From Pseudoalteromonas arctica A 37-1-2 (GTDB lineage: Bacteria > Pseudomonadota > Gammaproteobacteria > Enterobacterales > Alteromonadaceae): a stretch of 64,000 bases of DNA. A program made the position numbers and the translations under genes. The first letter of the stretch is position 1. Every line of letters starts with the position of its first letter. Positions 16,129 to 25,715 of this stretch are shown here, piece after piece. Under the pieces are notes generated by a model. It searched no databases. It was not told where the DNA came from and was given only the letters and a program-made list of their open reading frames with translations. The DNA is taken from contig NZ_CP011025.1 in NCBI RefSeq assembly GCF_000238395.3, forward strand, positions 186,001 through 250,000. The letters are read 5' to 3'.

Positions 16129-18825
16129 CTAAAATTTATACGACATACCTAACGCAAAATTACGACCACTTTGTGAGTAAGATTGGGTTCTGTGATCGAG
16201 GAATTGGCGAATCGCTTCGTCGGTTAAGTTTGTTGCTTCAAAGGTTATTTTTACTTGCTCTGTAATATTCATGAACGATTTAAAATCAACAAACGTTGTT
16301 TCATCGTATCCTGCAACAATGTTTTGCTCTGAGCCTTCCCCTGTAATGTACTCATCACGATAAGAGCTCGATACACGCATGCCCCAACGCGGCGTTTCAT
16401 AATAAAGGGTAAAATTGTGAGACAATTCAGATAAGCCAGGAGGAGTAACGCTGATGCGCTCACCTTCGTTAAATAAAATAGTTTCGCCATCAGCAATGGT
16501 TACATTACCGAGCATTCCTAAGTAATTGAATGGCTCTGGTAAAAAATCAAAGTCCATTTGAAACGCAATTTCTAAACCAGTGACATCTGTAGAATCACCA
16601 TTTATAGGTTGTGAAACGGTAAACTCAGATTGCGCATTTACGCGCGGGTCAAAATCTAAAAATTCTAGAGGGTAACCCGTTTGCTCATAAGGTAGGGTCA
16701 CTGATTGCTGGACAATAAATGACTCCATATCTTTATGGAATAATGCAATAGCCAAGCTTGACGAATCACCATAAAACTCAAATGATGTTTCGAATGAATC
16801 AGCGACAAAACGCTCTAAATTAGGGTTACCAGCACTGATAAATTGATCTGCAACACCCACTTGCCCAGCCGCTTTTAATTGATTTAAATTTGGTCGAGAA
16901 ATATTGCGATTTGCACCAAAGCGGACTAACCAATTATCAGAAATATCAGCAACAACATTTAAGCTTGGTAGTAAATCGGAATAGGTTTTACTAAATTCAA
17001 TTTGCTCAAAACCTGCTCCAGTATTAACTTCCCCGCTCGATGTTTGTTCAGTTTCGTACCAACGCAAACCTAAGTTACCTCTAATTGGGAAGTTACTTAT
17101 TTCGGTGTTCCATAAATACTGTGCATAAACCCCAATAGTATCTTCTTCAATTTGATATACAGTACCAGGGCGATTATGAGAGGCGTCTAACTCTCGAGAA
17201 ATTAAACCTGTTGCAACAACACGCTCAAAAGTAGCTTGGTTATCTGCAATAACATAGTCATGTAAAATTGGGATGTTTGTTATTTGGAAAACAGCTTCAG
17301 GTGAATTTGGGTTGTTTTCCCAATCGACACGGTCTCTGCGTTCAAAGCCATCTGATTGATAGTTTTTAGACTGAAGACCAAACTTAAATGAATGTACATC
17401 ATTAAGTTCATAATTAAAATCTACTTGATACGTGTTGTATTCATTGCTTATTTCATCTTCGCGGACATCAGTTCGCATTAATGCCCACTGGTCAACGTCG
17501 GTAATATCAAAGTCGTAAGTATTTTGACCATATTTAGCATTGCGCCAATCAACAGAAAACGCATGGTCGACAGATTCACTAAAAACTTTATCGTTTATAG
17601 GCTGCTCAAAAGTAGATTTTGATAAACCAAACATGGTTGTCATGTATAGTTTATCGGTTAGTTCAAAATTGCCACTGAGTGATATTTGGTGAAAATCAGT
17701 TTCGCCAAAACTTACTTTTGACTCGGTACGTAAATCAAGACCTTCAAATGAGGCGTATACTAAATCGTCACCTTCAATAGCTGCATCAACGAGTAACTGA
17801 TTTGCCGTCACATCGCCAGTAAATGCGTTTGTGCCCGCTGTTGATAATTGGTTTTCAATGCGATCGTTAGATAGCTTTCCGTATAAAATATCCAAATCAA
17901 AAGACATTGCATCAGAAGGTTGCCACTGAAATGCAGCGGTAATACCGGTACGTTTACGTGTATTAGCCCAAGATGCAATGTTATTAGCGCGAGATACAAA
18001 CACACGGTCATTACCCGTGGCATTGACCAAACGGTTTTTGATAACGGCATCAACTGAATCTGCAACATTATCATCACCAAAGCTCGCTTGTTTCCAAGAC
18101 CACACATGATAGCCTTCTTCAATTGTATCTACTTCAGAATAAGCAACCGATACGAGCGCACCAAAATTTCCCCAAGTATTTGATAACAAACCAGCAAAGC
18201 GAGGGTCTGAATGCTCTGTTCTATCATTATAAATACCTTTTACACTTACAGTACCTTGTAGTCCTTCTTCAGAATTATCAAAAGGTTTTGCAGTATGTAA
18301 ATCAACAGTACCGGCAATACCCCCTTCATCTAATGACGCATCATACGATTTGTACACATCTACGCGATTAAATAGTCCTGAGGCAAAAATACTGAAATCA
18401 AAATCTCGAGAGCGAGATGCACCACCACGTTGGTCAATACCTGAATCGCTTGTAAAAAGTGCTTCCATGCCATTTAAGCGTGTGCGTGTAAAATTAGGAC
18501 CCAAGCCACGTAGCGATATTTGACGACCCTCACCTGAGTCACGCGAAATAGATACACCTGGTACACGCTGTAATGACTCAGCTAAGTTGGCATCAGGGAA
18601 TTCGCCAATGTCTTCAGCTAATATGCTGTCTTGCGAGCCAATGGCATTTTTTTTGAGTTCCTTACTACGGGCTAGGTTAGAACGGTAGCCTGTTACCGTG
18701 ATCGCTTCCATTTCCTGCTGAACTTTATCACTTTGAGCTGCATGTATAGGGCTGCTTGCTAATATGAATGTGCCAGATACAGCGCCAACTAATATACTCA
18801 GTTTATTAAGTCTAAATGGGATCAT
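16129..18825 (-). CDS. TonB-dependent outer-membrane receptor (Xanthomonas/Caulobacter type)
   Basis: This 898-residue receptor has a signal peptide ending SSPIHAA, a TonB box-like EAITVTGYR at about 41-49, a plug domain (LAESLQRVPGVSISRDSGEG, LRGLGPNFTRTRLNG) and a 22-strand barrel ending in GRNFALGMSYKF with a terminal phenylalanine. It belongs to the TonB-Xanth-Caul subfamily often used for carbohydrate or phosphorylated nutrients. There is no N-terminal signalling extension for a FecI/FecR system. The downstream secreted metallophosphatase is probably co-transcribed. The substrate cannot be read from sequence; the neighbour suggests an organophosphate. Confidence 0.92.
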   Translation of the reverse strand: MIPFRLNKLSILVGAVSGTFILASSPIHAAQSDKVQQEMEAITVTGYRSNLARSKELKKNAIGSQDSILAEDIGEFPDANLAESLQRVPGVSISRDSGEGRQISLRGLGPNFTRTRLNGMEALFTSDSGIDQRGGASRSRDFDFSIFASGLFNRVDVYKSYDASLDEGGIAGTVDLHTAKPFDNSEEGLQGTVSVKGIYNDRTEHSDPRFAGLLSNTWGNFGALVSVAYSEVDTIEEGYHVWSWKQASFGDDNVADSVDAVIKNRLVNATGNDRVFVSRANNIASWANTRKRTGITAAFQWQPSDAMSFDLDILYGKLSNDRIENQLSTAGTNAFTGDVTANQLLVDAAIEGDDLVYASFEGLDLRTESKVSFGETDFHQISLSGNFELTDKLYMTTMFGLSKSTFEQPINDKVFSESVDHAFSVDWRNAKYGQNTYDFDITDVDQWALMRTDVREDEISNEYNTYQVDFNYELNDVHSFKFGLQSKNYQSDGFERRDRVDWENNPNSPEAVFQITNIPILHDYVIADNQATFERVVATGLISRELDASHNRPGTVYQIEEDTIGVYAQYLWNTEISNFPIRGNLGLRWYETEQTSSGEVNTGAGFEQIEFSKTYSDLLPSLNVVADISDNWLVRFGANRNISRPNLNQLKAAGQVGVADQFISAGNPNLERFVADSFETSFEFYGDSSSLAIALFHKDMESFIVQQSVTLPYEQTGYPLEFLDFDPRVNAQSEFTVSQPINGDSTDVTGLEIAFQMDFDFLPEPFNYLGMLGNVTIADGETILFNEGERISVTPPGLSELSHNFTLYYETPRWGMRVSSSYRDEYITGEGSEQNIVAGYDETTFVDFKSFMNITEQVKITFEATNLTDEAIRQFLDHRTQSYSQSGRNFALGMSYKF

Positions 18826-19251
18826 AATTCCTTTCTTCTCTCAGTTAATGTTTATAAATACTAAAAACAAAGTGCACACGCAGCGATTAAGCTGGATTAA
18901 ATGGTGCAGACATCAACTAAACAAAGTAAGGCTGAAAATTTTCCAAATAAAAGAGTGGTTTAATAAAACTTTAACATATGTCGATTGGTTGGATTTTCTT
19001 AAGGTTATGATTGTATTTGTCTTTTTATTTGTTTTTATGTGTTAGTTAATTAGGTGTGATTTTTTGAGGGGTTAAAAACAATAAGTATTTAATTTACTCG
19101 CCTTATGTAAATAATAATGGCAGCTGTAAATTTTTGTCGTGATTTTTTAACGCATTTAGATTGAGTTACAAGCGCTAGTTATATACTATTTATATTATAT
19201 ATTGTTGCGCCGTTATAACAGGAAATGTTAATTCGGTAATTTGATTGGAGA
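18826..19251. promoter_or_regulatory. Divergent control region between the TonB receptor and galM
   Basis: This 426-base AT-rich region must hold promoters for both flanking genes and has no credible ORF. At 19185-19200 the bases ACTATTTATATTATAT resemble, in inverted orientation, a site upstream of the galactoside TonB receptor (20334-20354). A related half-site, AGTATTTATAAAC on the minus strand, lies near 18850-18862. CAAGCGCTAG at about 19168-19177 resembles the centre of LacI-family operators. All operator calls are inference from similarity within AT-rich DNA. Confidence 0.35.
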
Positions 19252-20232
19252 ATGCGTGTGACATCTATTGCCAATAACCAACCTTTACAAGTTATTCAGC
19301 TCAGTGATGGTCAAAATTTAACAGCTGAAATTTTGCCATTTGGCGCAATAATAAAAAGCATTAAATTTAAAGAACAAGAAATGACGCTTAGCGTCGATGA
19401 TCCTCAATACTATCTTGAAAACCCATTTTATCTTGGCGCTACAGTAGGTCGATACGCTAATCGCATTGCAAAGGGGCGTTTTAACTTATCTGGTACGCAG
19501 TATCAACTAGAAGCAAATAACGGCCCTAATAGCCTGCACGGCGGCGTTAAAGGCTTTAATAAAGTACTTTGGCAAGTAACCAAACAAACTGAAAGTGAAG
19601 TTGAACTTTATTATTGCTCGCCCGACGGCGAACAAGGTTTCCCCGGTGAGTTGCAGGTTTGGCAAACGATTAGCGCTAAAAACGGCGAGCTTACTCTGCA
19701 CTTTAAAGCGCTAACTAATAAAGAAACGCTCGTTAACTTTACTAACCATTGCTATTTTAATCTTGATGGTAGCGAATCAATTAATGAACACCTTGTTCAA
19801 GTTAATGCCAATTACTATCTTCCTATTGATACAACTAGTATTCCACTTAATGAATCTGCATCAGTCACCGGTACCTGCTTTGACTTTACTAAGCCAGCTC
19901 AAGTTGGTGAGGCCTTAAGCGCCGTTCATCCTCAACTAGAAGCTGGAAATGGCTTTGATCACTGCTATATTTTTAATGATGACAGCAGTTTAAAGACGAT
20001 GGCTACATTAACCTCGCCACACACGAAGGTTAATTTAACGCTCAAAAGCACTCAGCCAGGTATGCAGTTATACACCGCTAACTTTGTAGGTGCGCCTTTT
20101 AAAGCACGACAAGCTTTGTGTTTTGAAGCGCAAAATTGGCCAGATGCGCCAAATCGTGAAAATTTTCCAAAAGCTAATTTATTACCGGGAGAGGATTACG
20201 AACAGGTTATTATTTACTCTTTTTCTGAGTGA
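19252..20232 (+). CDS. galM: Aldose 1-epimerase (galactose mutarotase)
   Basis: GalM interconverts alpha and beta anomers of galactose, supplying the alpha form to galactokinase. The 326-residue protein has the family motifs: GATVGRYANRIAKGRF, NNGPNSLHGGVKGFNK with the conserved histidine, NFTNHCYFNLDG with the second histidine, and a C-terminal FEAQNWPDAPN containing the catalytic glutamate. It has no signal peptide. GGAG lies only one base before the ATG at 19252, so the in-frame GTG at 19258, seven bases from GGAG, may be the true start. It opens a plus-strand galactoside block. Confidence 0.93.
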   Translation: MRVTSIANNQPLQVIQLSDGQNLTAEILPFGAIIKSIKFKEQEMTLSVDDPQYYLENPFYLGATVGRYANRIAKGRFNLSGTQYQLEANNGPNSLHGGVKGFNKVLWQVTKQTESEVELYYCSPDGEQGFPGELQVWQTISAKNGELTLHFKALTNKETLVNFTNHCYFNLDGSESINEHLVQVNANYYLPIDTTSIPLNESASVTGTCFDFTKPAQVGEALSAVHPQLEAGNGFDHCYIFNDDSSLKTMATLTSPHTKVNLTLKSTQPGMQLYTANFVGAPFKARQALCFEAQNWPDAPNRENFPKANLLPGEDYEQVIIYSFSE

Positions 20233-20333
20233 ATACAGCATTCCAATGTTAATTTAAAGAAAATTAAAAGCAAAAATACAGTGATTAAATGCTATCCATA
20301 ATTCAGGAAAAGGTTGCACTTTTTGCTGGTTTA

Positions 20334-20360
20334 AAGTATTTATAATATAAATAGTATTTG
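20334..20360. promoter_or_regulatory. Candidate operator upstream of the galactoside TonB receptor
   Basis: TATTTAT-AAT-ATAAATA is a seven-base palindrome starting near 20336, flanked by AG and GT. Its inverse, ACTATTTATATTAT, occurs upstream of galM, and a weaker relative, ACTATTATTATTGAATATC, upstream of the alpha-galactosidase gene near 27386. A shared regulator is inference; chance matches are possible in AT-rich DNA. Confidence 0.3.
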
Positions 20361-20419
20361 AAACTATATGCACTACCACAACGACACAACGACTACACAC
20401 AATCAGGAGTTTTTAAAAA

Positions 20420-23167
20420 ATGATAATTAACAATAAGTTATCGTTCAACAAGAAAACCGCGATCAGTATTGCTATCACAGGCATATTGGCAAGCGGAAAC
20501 GTTGCAGCTCAAGGCGCTGAAGGCAATACGCCTACAGTAGTAAATGAAGATGTTGAAGTTATCGCAGTAACGGGTATCCGCAGCAGCTTACGTTCATCAA
20601 TGTTAGATAAAAAAGCATCTAATGTTGTTACAGACGGGATTAAAGCAGAAGATCTTGGTAAATTTCCTGATTTAAACGTAGCAGAATCTCTGCAACGTAT
20701 TACAGGTGTAGCAATTGACCGTAGTGGTGGTGAAGGCCAAGCGGTAACTATTCGTGGTTTTGGTCCACAATTTAATACTGTACTTGTTAATGGTCGTCAA
20801 ATTGCGACAGACAGTGCAGGTCGTGAATTTAATTTTGATGTATTAGCGGCGGATCAAATCACCGGCGCTGATATTTATAAAAGTAATACAGCAACTCTTC
20901 AAGAAGGCGGCATTGGTGGTACGGTTAACGTAACTACAGCACGTCCTTTTGATTTTGGTGGTTTACATATTTTAGGTTCAGTTAAAGGTATGTACGAAAG
21001 CCTTTCTGAAGAAGTATCTCCATCAACATCATTCTTAATAAGTAATACGTTTAACGATGACAAGCTAGGTGTGCTTTTTGCCATCACTAATCAACAACGT
21101 AAACTTCAAAATAACCAAATTTTAACGGCTGGTTGGCGCGGTGGCCAAACAATCTCTAATCCAACGGATGGTGTATTGTTTGAAAATGCCTACATTCCAC
21201 GTAACTGGGATCAAGTTGTTGATGAGCAAGACCGCGAACGAACAAACGCAAGTTTAGTACTACAATATGCACCTTCTGACGATGTTACGATTACTGTTGA
21301 TGGCATGATTTCAAAATTCGAAGTTGACTCAACAGTACGCGATTTAGCATCTTGGTTTGAACCAGACCGCGTAGGCAGTGCAACGATTGATCCAGAAACA
21401 GGTACTCTTTTAACTTTCTCTCAAGAAGTTGGCTTAGGCGCGCCAAGTGGCGACCCTGCAAGTGACTTTGTATCACATACACGTAACTCACGTGATGTAA
21501 CTAATAAAGCATTTGGTATTAACGTTGATTGGCAAGTAAACGAGTCATTAAAAGCTAAATTTGATGTATCTCGCTCAACAGCCGAAAACGACCGTGCGGG
21601 TAGAGATCGCTTTAACGTTGTAGGTGTTATCAATAGCTATACTTTTGACGGTACAGGCAGCATTCCTACTGTACAGCATGATGGTTTTGAAAATGGTTCG
21701 TTGCCAGATCCAAGCCTAGCGCGACTTCATTACAACGAAATTGGTAATCAATTTACAGATGAAGATGAAATTACTGAAGTAAAAGCCGATTTTGAATATG
21801 TGCCAGATAAAGGCCCCGTTGATCGCATTAACTTTGGTGCTTATCGCCAAGAACGTGAAAAATCAAGCTTTCAAATCTTTGGTAGCCAATGTCAGTTCTG
21901 TGGTTATGGTACACAAGCACCATTTGATGCAATTGATTTTGAAGCTTATACAGCGAGTAACTACTTCCCTGGTTTAATCGATACATTTTATAGCTACGAT
22001 GGCGATAAAATGCTTGATTACTTAGCCGATCAAGGTTTCCCAGTAGAACCAACACTACAAAATAACCGTTACACAATTAACGAAGACATCACTAGCTTAT
22101 ACATGGACTTTACGCTTGGTTTTGACCTTTCAGATATGCCTGTAACAGTTAACTTTGGCGCGCGTTACTCAGAAACTGATATTGAAGTTGCTGCAATACA
22201 AAGCTTTATTAGCGATGTTATTCCAACGTCAGATGCGACATTGTTTGCTAACGTATTTGGCCCAGCTACAAGCATTGAACAAGGTACTAGCTACTCAAAC
22301 TTATTACCGTCTTTAAATGTTAAGTTAGAGCTGCAAGACAACATGATTCTACGCTTTGCAGCGTACGACAGTATCACTCGTCCAACGATGTCTCAGCTAT
22401 CTCCTGCGACAAACTTTAACGAGCCACGTCGTCAAAATTTAACGGCAAGTGGTGGTAACCCAGCACTTAAACCATTCCAATCAGAAAACTGGGATATCTC
22501 TTACGAGTGGTACTACAACGATGCTAACTTATTTAGCTTTGCAGTATTTAGTAAAGAAGTTGACGACTTTATTGTTACCCTAACAGGTGCAGAAACATAC
22601 GAAATGTCTGACCGTTTAGGTCCTGATTTTGCGTGTACTACATGTACAGACCAAACAGATGACGAACTTGTTGGTAGTTCAGAAGTTTACACTGTAAGTC
22701 GTCCTCAAAATGGTGAGTCTGCAACTGTAACCGGTTTTGAAGTCGGTGTTACTCACATGTTTGAAAATGGCTTTGGTTTTATTGCCAATGCAACTGTTGT
22801 GAATAGCGACATTAGTGTGGGTGACGATACTACACAAACATTTGCACTAGAAGGTCTTGGGGATTCACAAAACTTAATATTTTTCTATGAGCAAGAAAAC
22901 TGGCAAGCACGTGTTGCATTTAACAACCGTGAAGGCTTTTTACGCTTAGTTGATAACGGCTTTAATGGTGAACCAGTGAACGTAGAAACTTACGGCCAGT
23001 GGGATATTAGTGCAAGCTACGATATTAACGAAAACTTCACTATTTTTGCTGAAGGCATCAACATCACTGAAGAAGAGTTAGTGCAAACAGGTCGTTTTGC
23101 TAACCAAATCTATTCAGTAGAAGATAATGGCTCACGTTACGCGTTTGGTATTCGCGGATCGTTTTAA
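20420..23167 (+). CDS. TonB-dependent receptor of the galactoside locus
   Basis: This 915-residue outer-membrane receptor has a signal peptide (hydrophobic AISIAITGILASGNVAAQ), a TonB box-like EVIAVTGIR near 47-55, a plug (VAESLQRITGVAIDRSGGEG, VTIRGFGPQFNTVLVNG) and a long beta-barrel ending SRYAFGIRGSF. It is of the same TonB-Xanth-Caul subfamily as the receptor at 16129-18825. Two cysteine pairs in the barrel (SQCQFCGYG and FACTTCTDQ) probably lie in extracellular loops and could be disulfide-bonded. Downstream genes for a symporter and alpha-galactosidase make a galactoside the likely ligand; that is inference from context. Confidence 0.92.
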   Translation: MIINNKLSFNKKTAISIAITGILASGNVAAQGAEGNTPTVVNEDVEVIAVTGIRSSLRSSMLDKKASNVVTDGIKAEDLGKFPDLNVAESLQRITGVAIDRSGGEGQAVTIRGFGPQFNTVLVNGRQIATDSAGREFNFDVLAADQITGADIYKSNTATLQEGGIGGTVNVTTARPFDFGGLHILGSVKGMYESLSEEVSPSTSFLISNTFNDDKLGVLFAITNQQRKLQNNQILTAGWRGGQTISNPTDGVLFENAYIPRNWDQVVDEQDRERTNASLVLQYAPSDDVTITVDGMISKFEVDSTVRDLASWFEPDRVGSATIDPETGTLLTFSQEVGLGAPSGDPASDFVSHTRNSRDVTNKAFGINVDWQVNESLKAKFDVSRSTAENDRAGRDRFNVVGVINSYTFDGTGSIPTVQHDGFENGSLPDPSLARLHYNEIGNQFTDEDEITEVKADFEYVPDKGPVDRINFGAYRQEREKSSFQIFGSQCQFCGYGTQAPFDAIDFEAYTASNYFPGLIDTFYSYDGDKMLDYLADQGFPVEPTLQNNRYTINEDITSLYMDFTLGFDLSDMPVTVNFGARYSETDIEVAAIQSFISDVIPTSDATLFANVFGPATSIEQGTSYSNLLPSLNVKLELQDNMILRFAAYDSITRPTMSQLSPATNFNEPRRQNLTASGGNPALKPFQSENWDISYEWYYNDANLFSFAVFSKEVDDFIVTLTGAETYEMSDRLGPDFACTTCTDQTDDELVGSSEVYTVSRPQNGESATVTGFEVGVTHMFENGFGFIANATVVNSDISVGDDTTQTFALEGLGDSQNLIFFYEQENWQARVAFNNREGFLRLVDNGFNGEPVNVETYGQWDISASYDINENFTIFAEGINITEEELVQTGRFANQIYSVEDNGSRYAFGIRGSF

Positions 23168-23225
23168 TTAATGATGGAGGCGTATTTTTCGCCTCTTAGT
23201 TTTCATTACAGCACCAAGGTGCTAA

Positions 23226-23276
23226 TACCAATTAGGTTAATTTAGCAGTAATGTATATTAGTTAACCTAATTGGCC
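23226..23276. repeat. TACCAATT-type palindrome after the TonB receptor gene
   Basis: Perfect 13-base arms CCAATTAGGTTAA and TTAACCTAATTGG enclose about 20 bases. The left end, AATACCAATT, matches the ends of the elements at 4189-4250 and 52416-52627. It may be a small non-autonomous repeat or a hairpin protecting the mRNA 3' end. Confidence 0.55.
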
Positions 23277-23298
23277 AAAATGAATACACATTAAATCA

Positions 23299-23323
23299 AA
23301 ATGCCCTAACGGGCATTTGTTGT
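23299..23323 (+). terminator. Terminator after the galactoside TonB receptor
   Basis: An AAATGCCC-taa-GGGCATTT stem lies about 130 bases past the receptor stop and 39 bases before the halogenase-like ATG. The T-run is short, so it may attenuate rather than fully separate the receptor from downstream genes. Confidence 0.65.
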
Positions 23324-23361
23324 ATAAAACGTTATCAGAAATACTCAAAGAGTAGTCCATT

Positions 23362-24888
23362 ATGAATAAAGCAATAAAAACAGTAGCGGTAGTTGGCGGT
23401 GGTACAGCAGGATGGCTGAGCGCTGCAATTATAGCTTCGTATCACCAAGGTCAAAATGGTGACGGCTTAAAAGTGATGTTGGTTGAATCATCAGACATTC
23501 CAACTATTGGCGTAGGTGAAGGTACCTGGCCCACGATGAAAAACACACTTCAGCAAATAGGCTTACGTGAAGTCGATGTGTTTAAAGCCTGTAATGCTAC
23601 CTTTAAACAAGGCGGGAAGTTTGTAAATTGGACTCATGGCAATAATGACTTTTACTACCATCCATTTACTGTACCGCTAGGCTACGGCCGTATAGATTTA
23701 GCCCCATATTTAGATAATGTTGAAGACTTTGCACAGCGAACTAATTTTCAACATGATATTTGCGAAGCAAGCTTAGCCCCAAGAGGTATAGCGCAAGGTG
23801 AATATCAAGGTAATTGTAATTACGCTTATCACTTAGATGCCGGCGCTTTTGCCGAAATGCTTAAACAGCATTGTAAAAGTAAGCTTGGCGTAGAGCATAT
23901 TATTGGTACTGTTGATCAGGTAAAGCTTGATGACGATGGTGCAATAAATGAGCTTACTCTAAAAGATCAAACCCGCACTATAAACGCCGATTTATTTATA
24001 GACTGTACTGGTTTTTCATCATTGTTATTAGGCCAAGCGCTCAACGTACCGTTTAAAAAAATGGACCACGTGCTATTTAACGACAGCGCACTGGCGATGC
24101 AAGTCCCTTACGATGAAAACGATAACTCCTTAGCCAGCCATACCATAGCAACAGCGCAAAACGCAGGATGGATTTGGGATATAGGTTTAACGCATCGCCG
24201 TGGTGTAGGGCATGTCTATTCAAGCAAATTTTTATCAGACGATGAAGCAGAGCAAAACCTAAGAGACTATTTAGGCGATGCAGCAAACGGTTTAACTGCC
24301 CGTAAAATTAGTTTTGAATCAGGATACCGTGAGAAGTTTTGGCATAAAAACTGTGTTGCCATTGGTATGTCGGCAGGGTTTGTAGAGCCGCTTGAAGCAA
24401 CCGCTATTATGCTTGTTGAAATTTCAGCACGCTTTGTAGCAGAGCACATGCCAGCAGATACACAAGTAATGCCTATAGTAGCTAAACGCTTTAACGAGCA
24501 AATGGATTACCGCTGGCAGCGTATTATCGACTTTTTAAAGCTGCATTACATGCTAACCAAGCGCCCAGAACCTTACTGGCAAGCACATGTACAGCCCAAT
24601 ACTATTCCACAAACTCTGCAAGAAGATTTACTTCTTTGGGGAAGCCGTGGCCCGCTTATTCAAGATTTTCATGGCGCATTAGAGTTATTCCCTGCCGCCA
24701 GTTATCAGTATGTTTTGTACGGTATGGGCTTTAAGCCTGACTTTACTAAACAAGCATATTTGTATTCACAGCATGTGCAAGCCAAACAAATAATTGAACG
24801 TAACAGCCAGCTTACACAGCAGATGTTGCAAACTTTGCCGCCTCACCGTGCTTTTATAGAGCAGTGGTTAGCAGCTAACCCAGTTTAA
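23362..24888 (+). CDS. Flavin-dependent (tryptophan) halogenase-family protein
   Basis: The 508-residue protein follows the tryptophan halogenase fold: GGGTAGW FAD loop (12-18), PTIGVGEGTWP (47-57), and K82 in TFKQGGKFVNW, which aligns with the catalytic Lys79 of RebH. It also has GWIWDIGL near 269, where the diagnostic WxWxIP has glycine instead of proline, and FVEPLEAT with the conserved glutamate. Essential halogenase residues therefore look intact. No flavin reductase gene is adjacent. In Alteromonadales and Xanthomonadales such genes often sit beside TonB receptors and SapC-family genes, and natural substrates are mostly unknown. It starts after the galactoside TonB receptor; SapC-like follows 12 bases later. 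Confidence 0.85.
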   Translation: MNKAIKTVAVVGGGTAGWLSAAIIASYHQGQNGDGLKVMLVESSDIPTIGVGEGTWPTMKNTLQQIGLREVDVFKACNATFKQGGKFVNWTHGNNDFYYHPFTVPLGYGRIDLAPYLDNVEDFAQRTNFQHDICEASLAPRGIAQGEYQGNCNYAYHLDAGAFAEMLKQHCKSKLGVEHIIGTVDQVKLDDDGAINELTLKDQTRTINADLFIDCTGFSSLLLGQALNVPFKKMDHVLFNDSALAMQVPYDENDNSLASHTIATAQNAGWIWDIGLTHRRGVGHVYSSKFLSDDEAEQNLRDYLGDAANGLTARKISFESGYREKFWHKNCVAIGMSAGFVEPLEATAIMLVEISARFVAEHMPADTQVMPIVAKRFNEQMDYRWQRIIDFLKLHYMLTKRPEPYWQAHVQPNTIPQTLQEDLLLWGSRGPLIQDFHGALELFPAASYQYVLYGMGFKPDFTKQAYLYSQHVQAKQIIERNSQLTQQMLQTLPPHRAFIEQWLAANPV

Positions 24889-24900
24889 GGATGTGTAACT

Positions 24901-25662
24901 ATGGCTATTAGTGAACTAGTAAACACCAAACACCAAACATTAAAAATTAACCCCAATGCAGCCGTTGAATATGCAAAAACGCAGCATTTAGTTAATTTAA
25001 GAGCAAATGAAATAGCAAAAGCAGCCTGCGACTTACCTATTTTTTTAGCACGTAATACACAAAATGGTAGTTATACAGTATCAGCGTTAACCAGCTTTAG
25101 TGCAGGTCAAAGTTTATTGGTTAATAACAACCAATGGCAGGCACTTTACACGCCGGTATGTATGCAAACCCAGCCTCTTTATTTAATGACCCGAGAAGCA
25201 AATAGTAGCGATTATTTTATCGCGATTGATGATCAAAGCTCAGCCGTAAACACGCAGCAAGGTGAGGCACTATTTGATGCTAAAGGTAATCCGAGTTTAT
25301 TCTTAAGTGCACAGCAAAAGCTGTTAGAAAGCGACTTAAAAAATGACTATCAAACGTATCAATTTACCCAAGAAGTTGCGCGGTTAGGGCTCATTAAAAA
25401 CATAGATATTGTATTGCAGTTTGAACAAGGCGAAACCCAAACTATTCAAGGTTTGAGCACCGTTGATGAAGACAAACTGCAAACATTAAATAGCGATACC
25501 GTTGCAAACTTACACAAGCAGGGTTACTTGAGTGTGCTTAACAGCATGCTTATTTCTCTGTTTCAGTTAAATGCATTGGTAAAGCTGCATAACCAACGTC
25601 CCGAACTTATGCCTTTAAAGCAGATTAAGTTAGAACTAAGTCGAGATGCGCACGCGCTGTAG
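24901..25662 (+). CDS. SapC-family protein
   Basis: This 253-residue soluble protein matches the Pfam SapC family (LPIFLARNTQNGSYTVSALTSF, NNQWQALYTPVCMQTQPLYLM, GEALFDAKGNPS). The name comes from a Campylobacter S-layer locus; in marine gammaproteobacteria the family occurs next to TonB receptors and halogenase-like genes and its function is unknown. No signal peptide or membrane segment is seen. AAGGATG precedes the ATG and the gene follows the halogenase-like gene by 12 bases, so the two are co-transcribed. It is not related to the peptide-transport permease SapC. Confidence 0.8.
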   Translation: MAISELVNTKHQTLKINPNAAVEYAKTQHLVNLRANEIAKAACDLPIFLARNTQNGSYTVSALTSFSAGQSLLVNNNQWQALYTPVCMQTQPLYLMTREANSSDYFIAIDDQSSAVNTQQGEALFDAKGNPSLFLSAQQKLLESDLKNDYQTYQFTQEVARLGLIKNIDIVLQFEQGETQTIQGLSTVDEDKLQTLNSDTVANLHKQGYLSVLNSMLISLFQLNALVKLHNQRPELMPLKQIKLELSRDAHAL

Positions 25663-25715
25663 CGTGCACTTTTTTATTACACAGACATTGCGCATAACGC
25701 GCAGGAGACACACAC

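Noticed and set aside
18764..19045. Plus-strand 93-residue ORF overlapping the TonB receptor start
   Set aside because: Antisense to a clear signal peptide and then runs through AT-rich intergenic DNA; no ribosome site or motif.
24901..25662. SapC as peptide-transport permease
   Set aside because: The protein has no membrane segments; it belongs to the unrelated SapC Pfam family, so a transport role is not supported.
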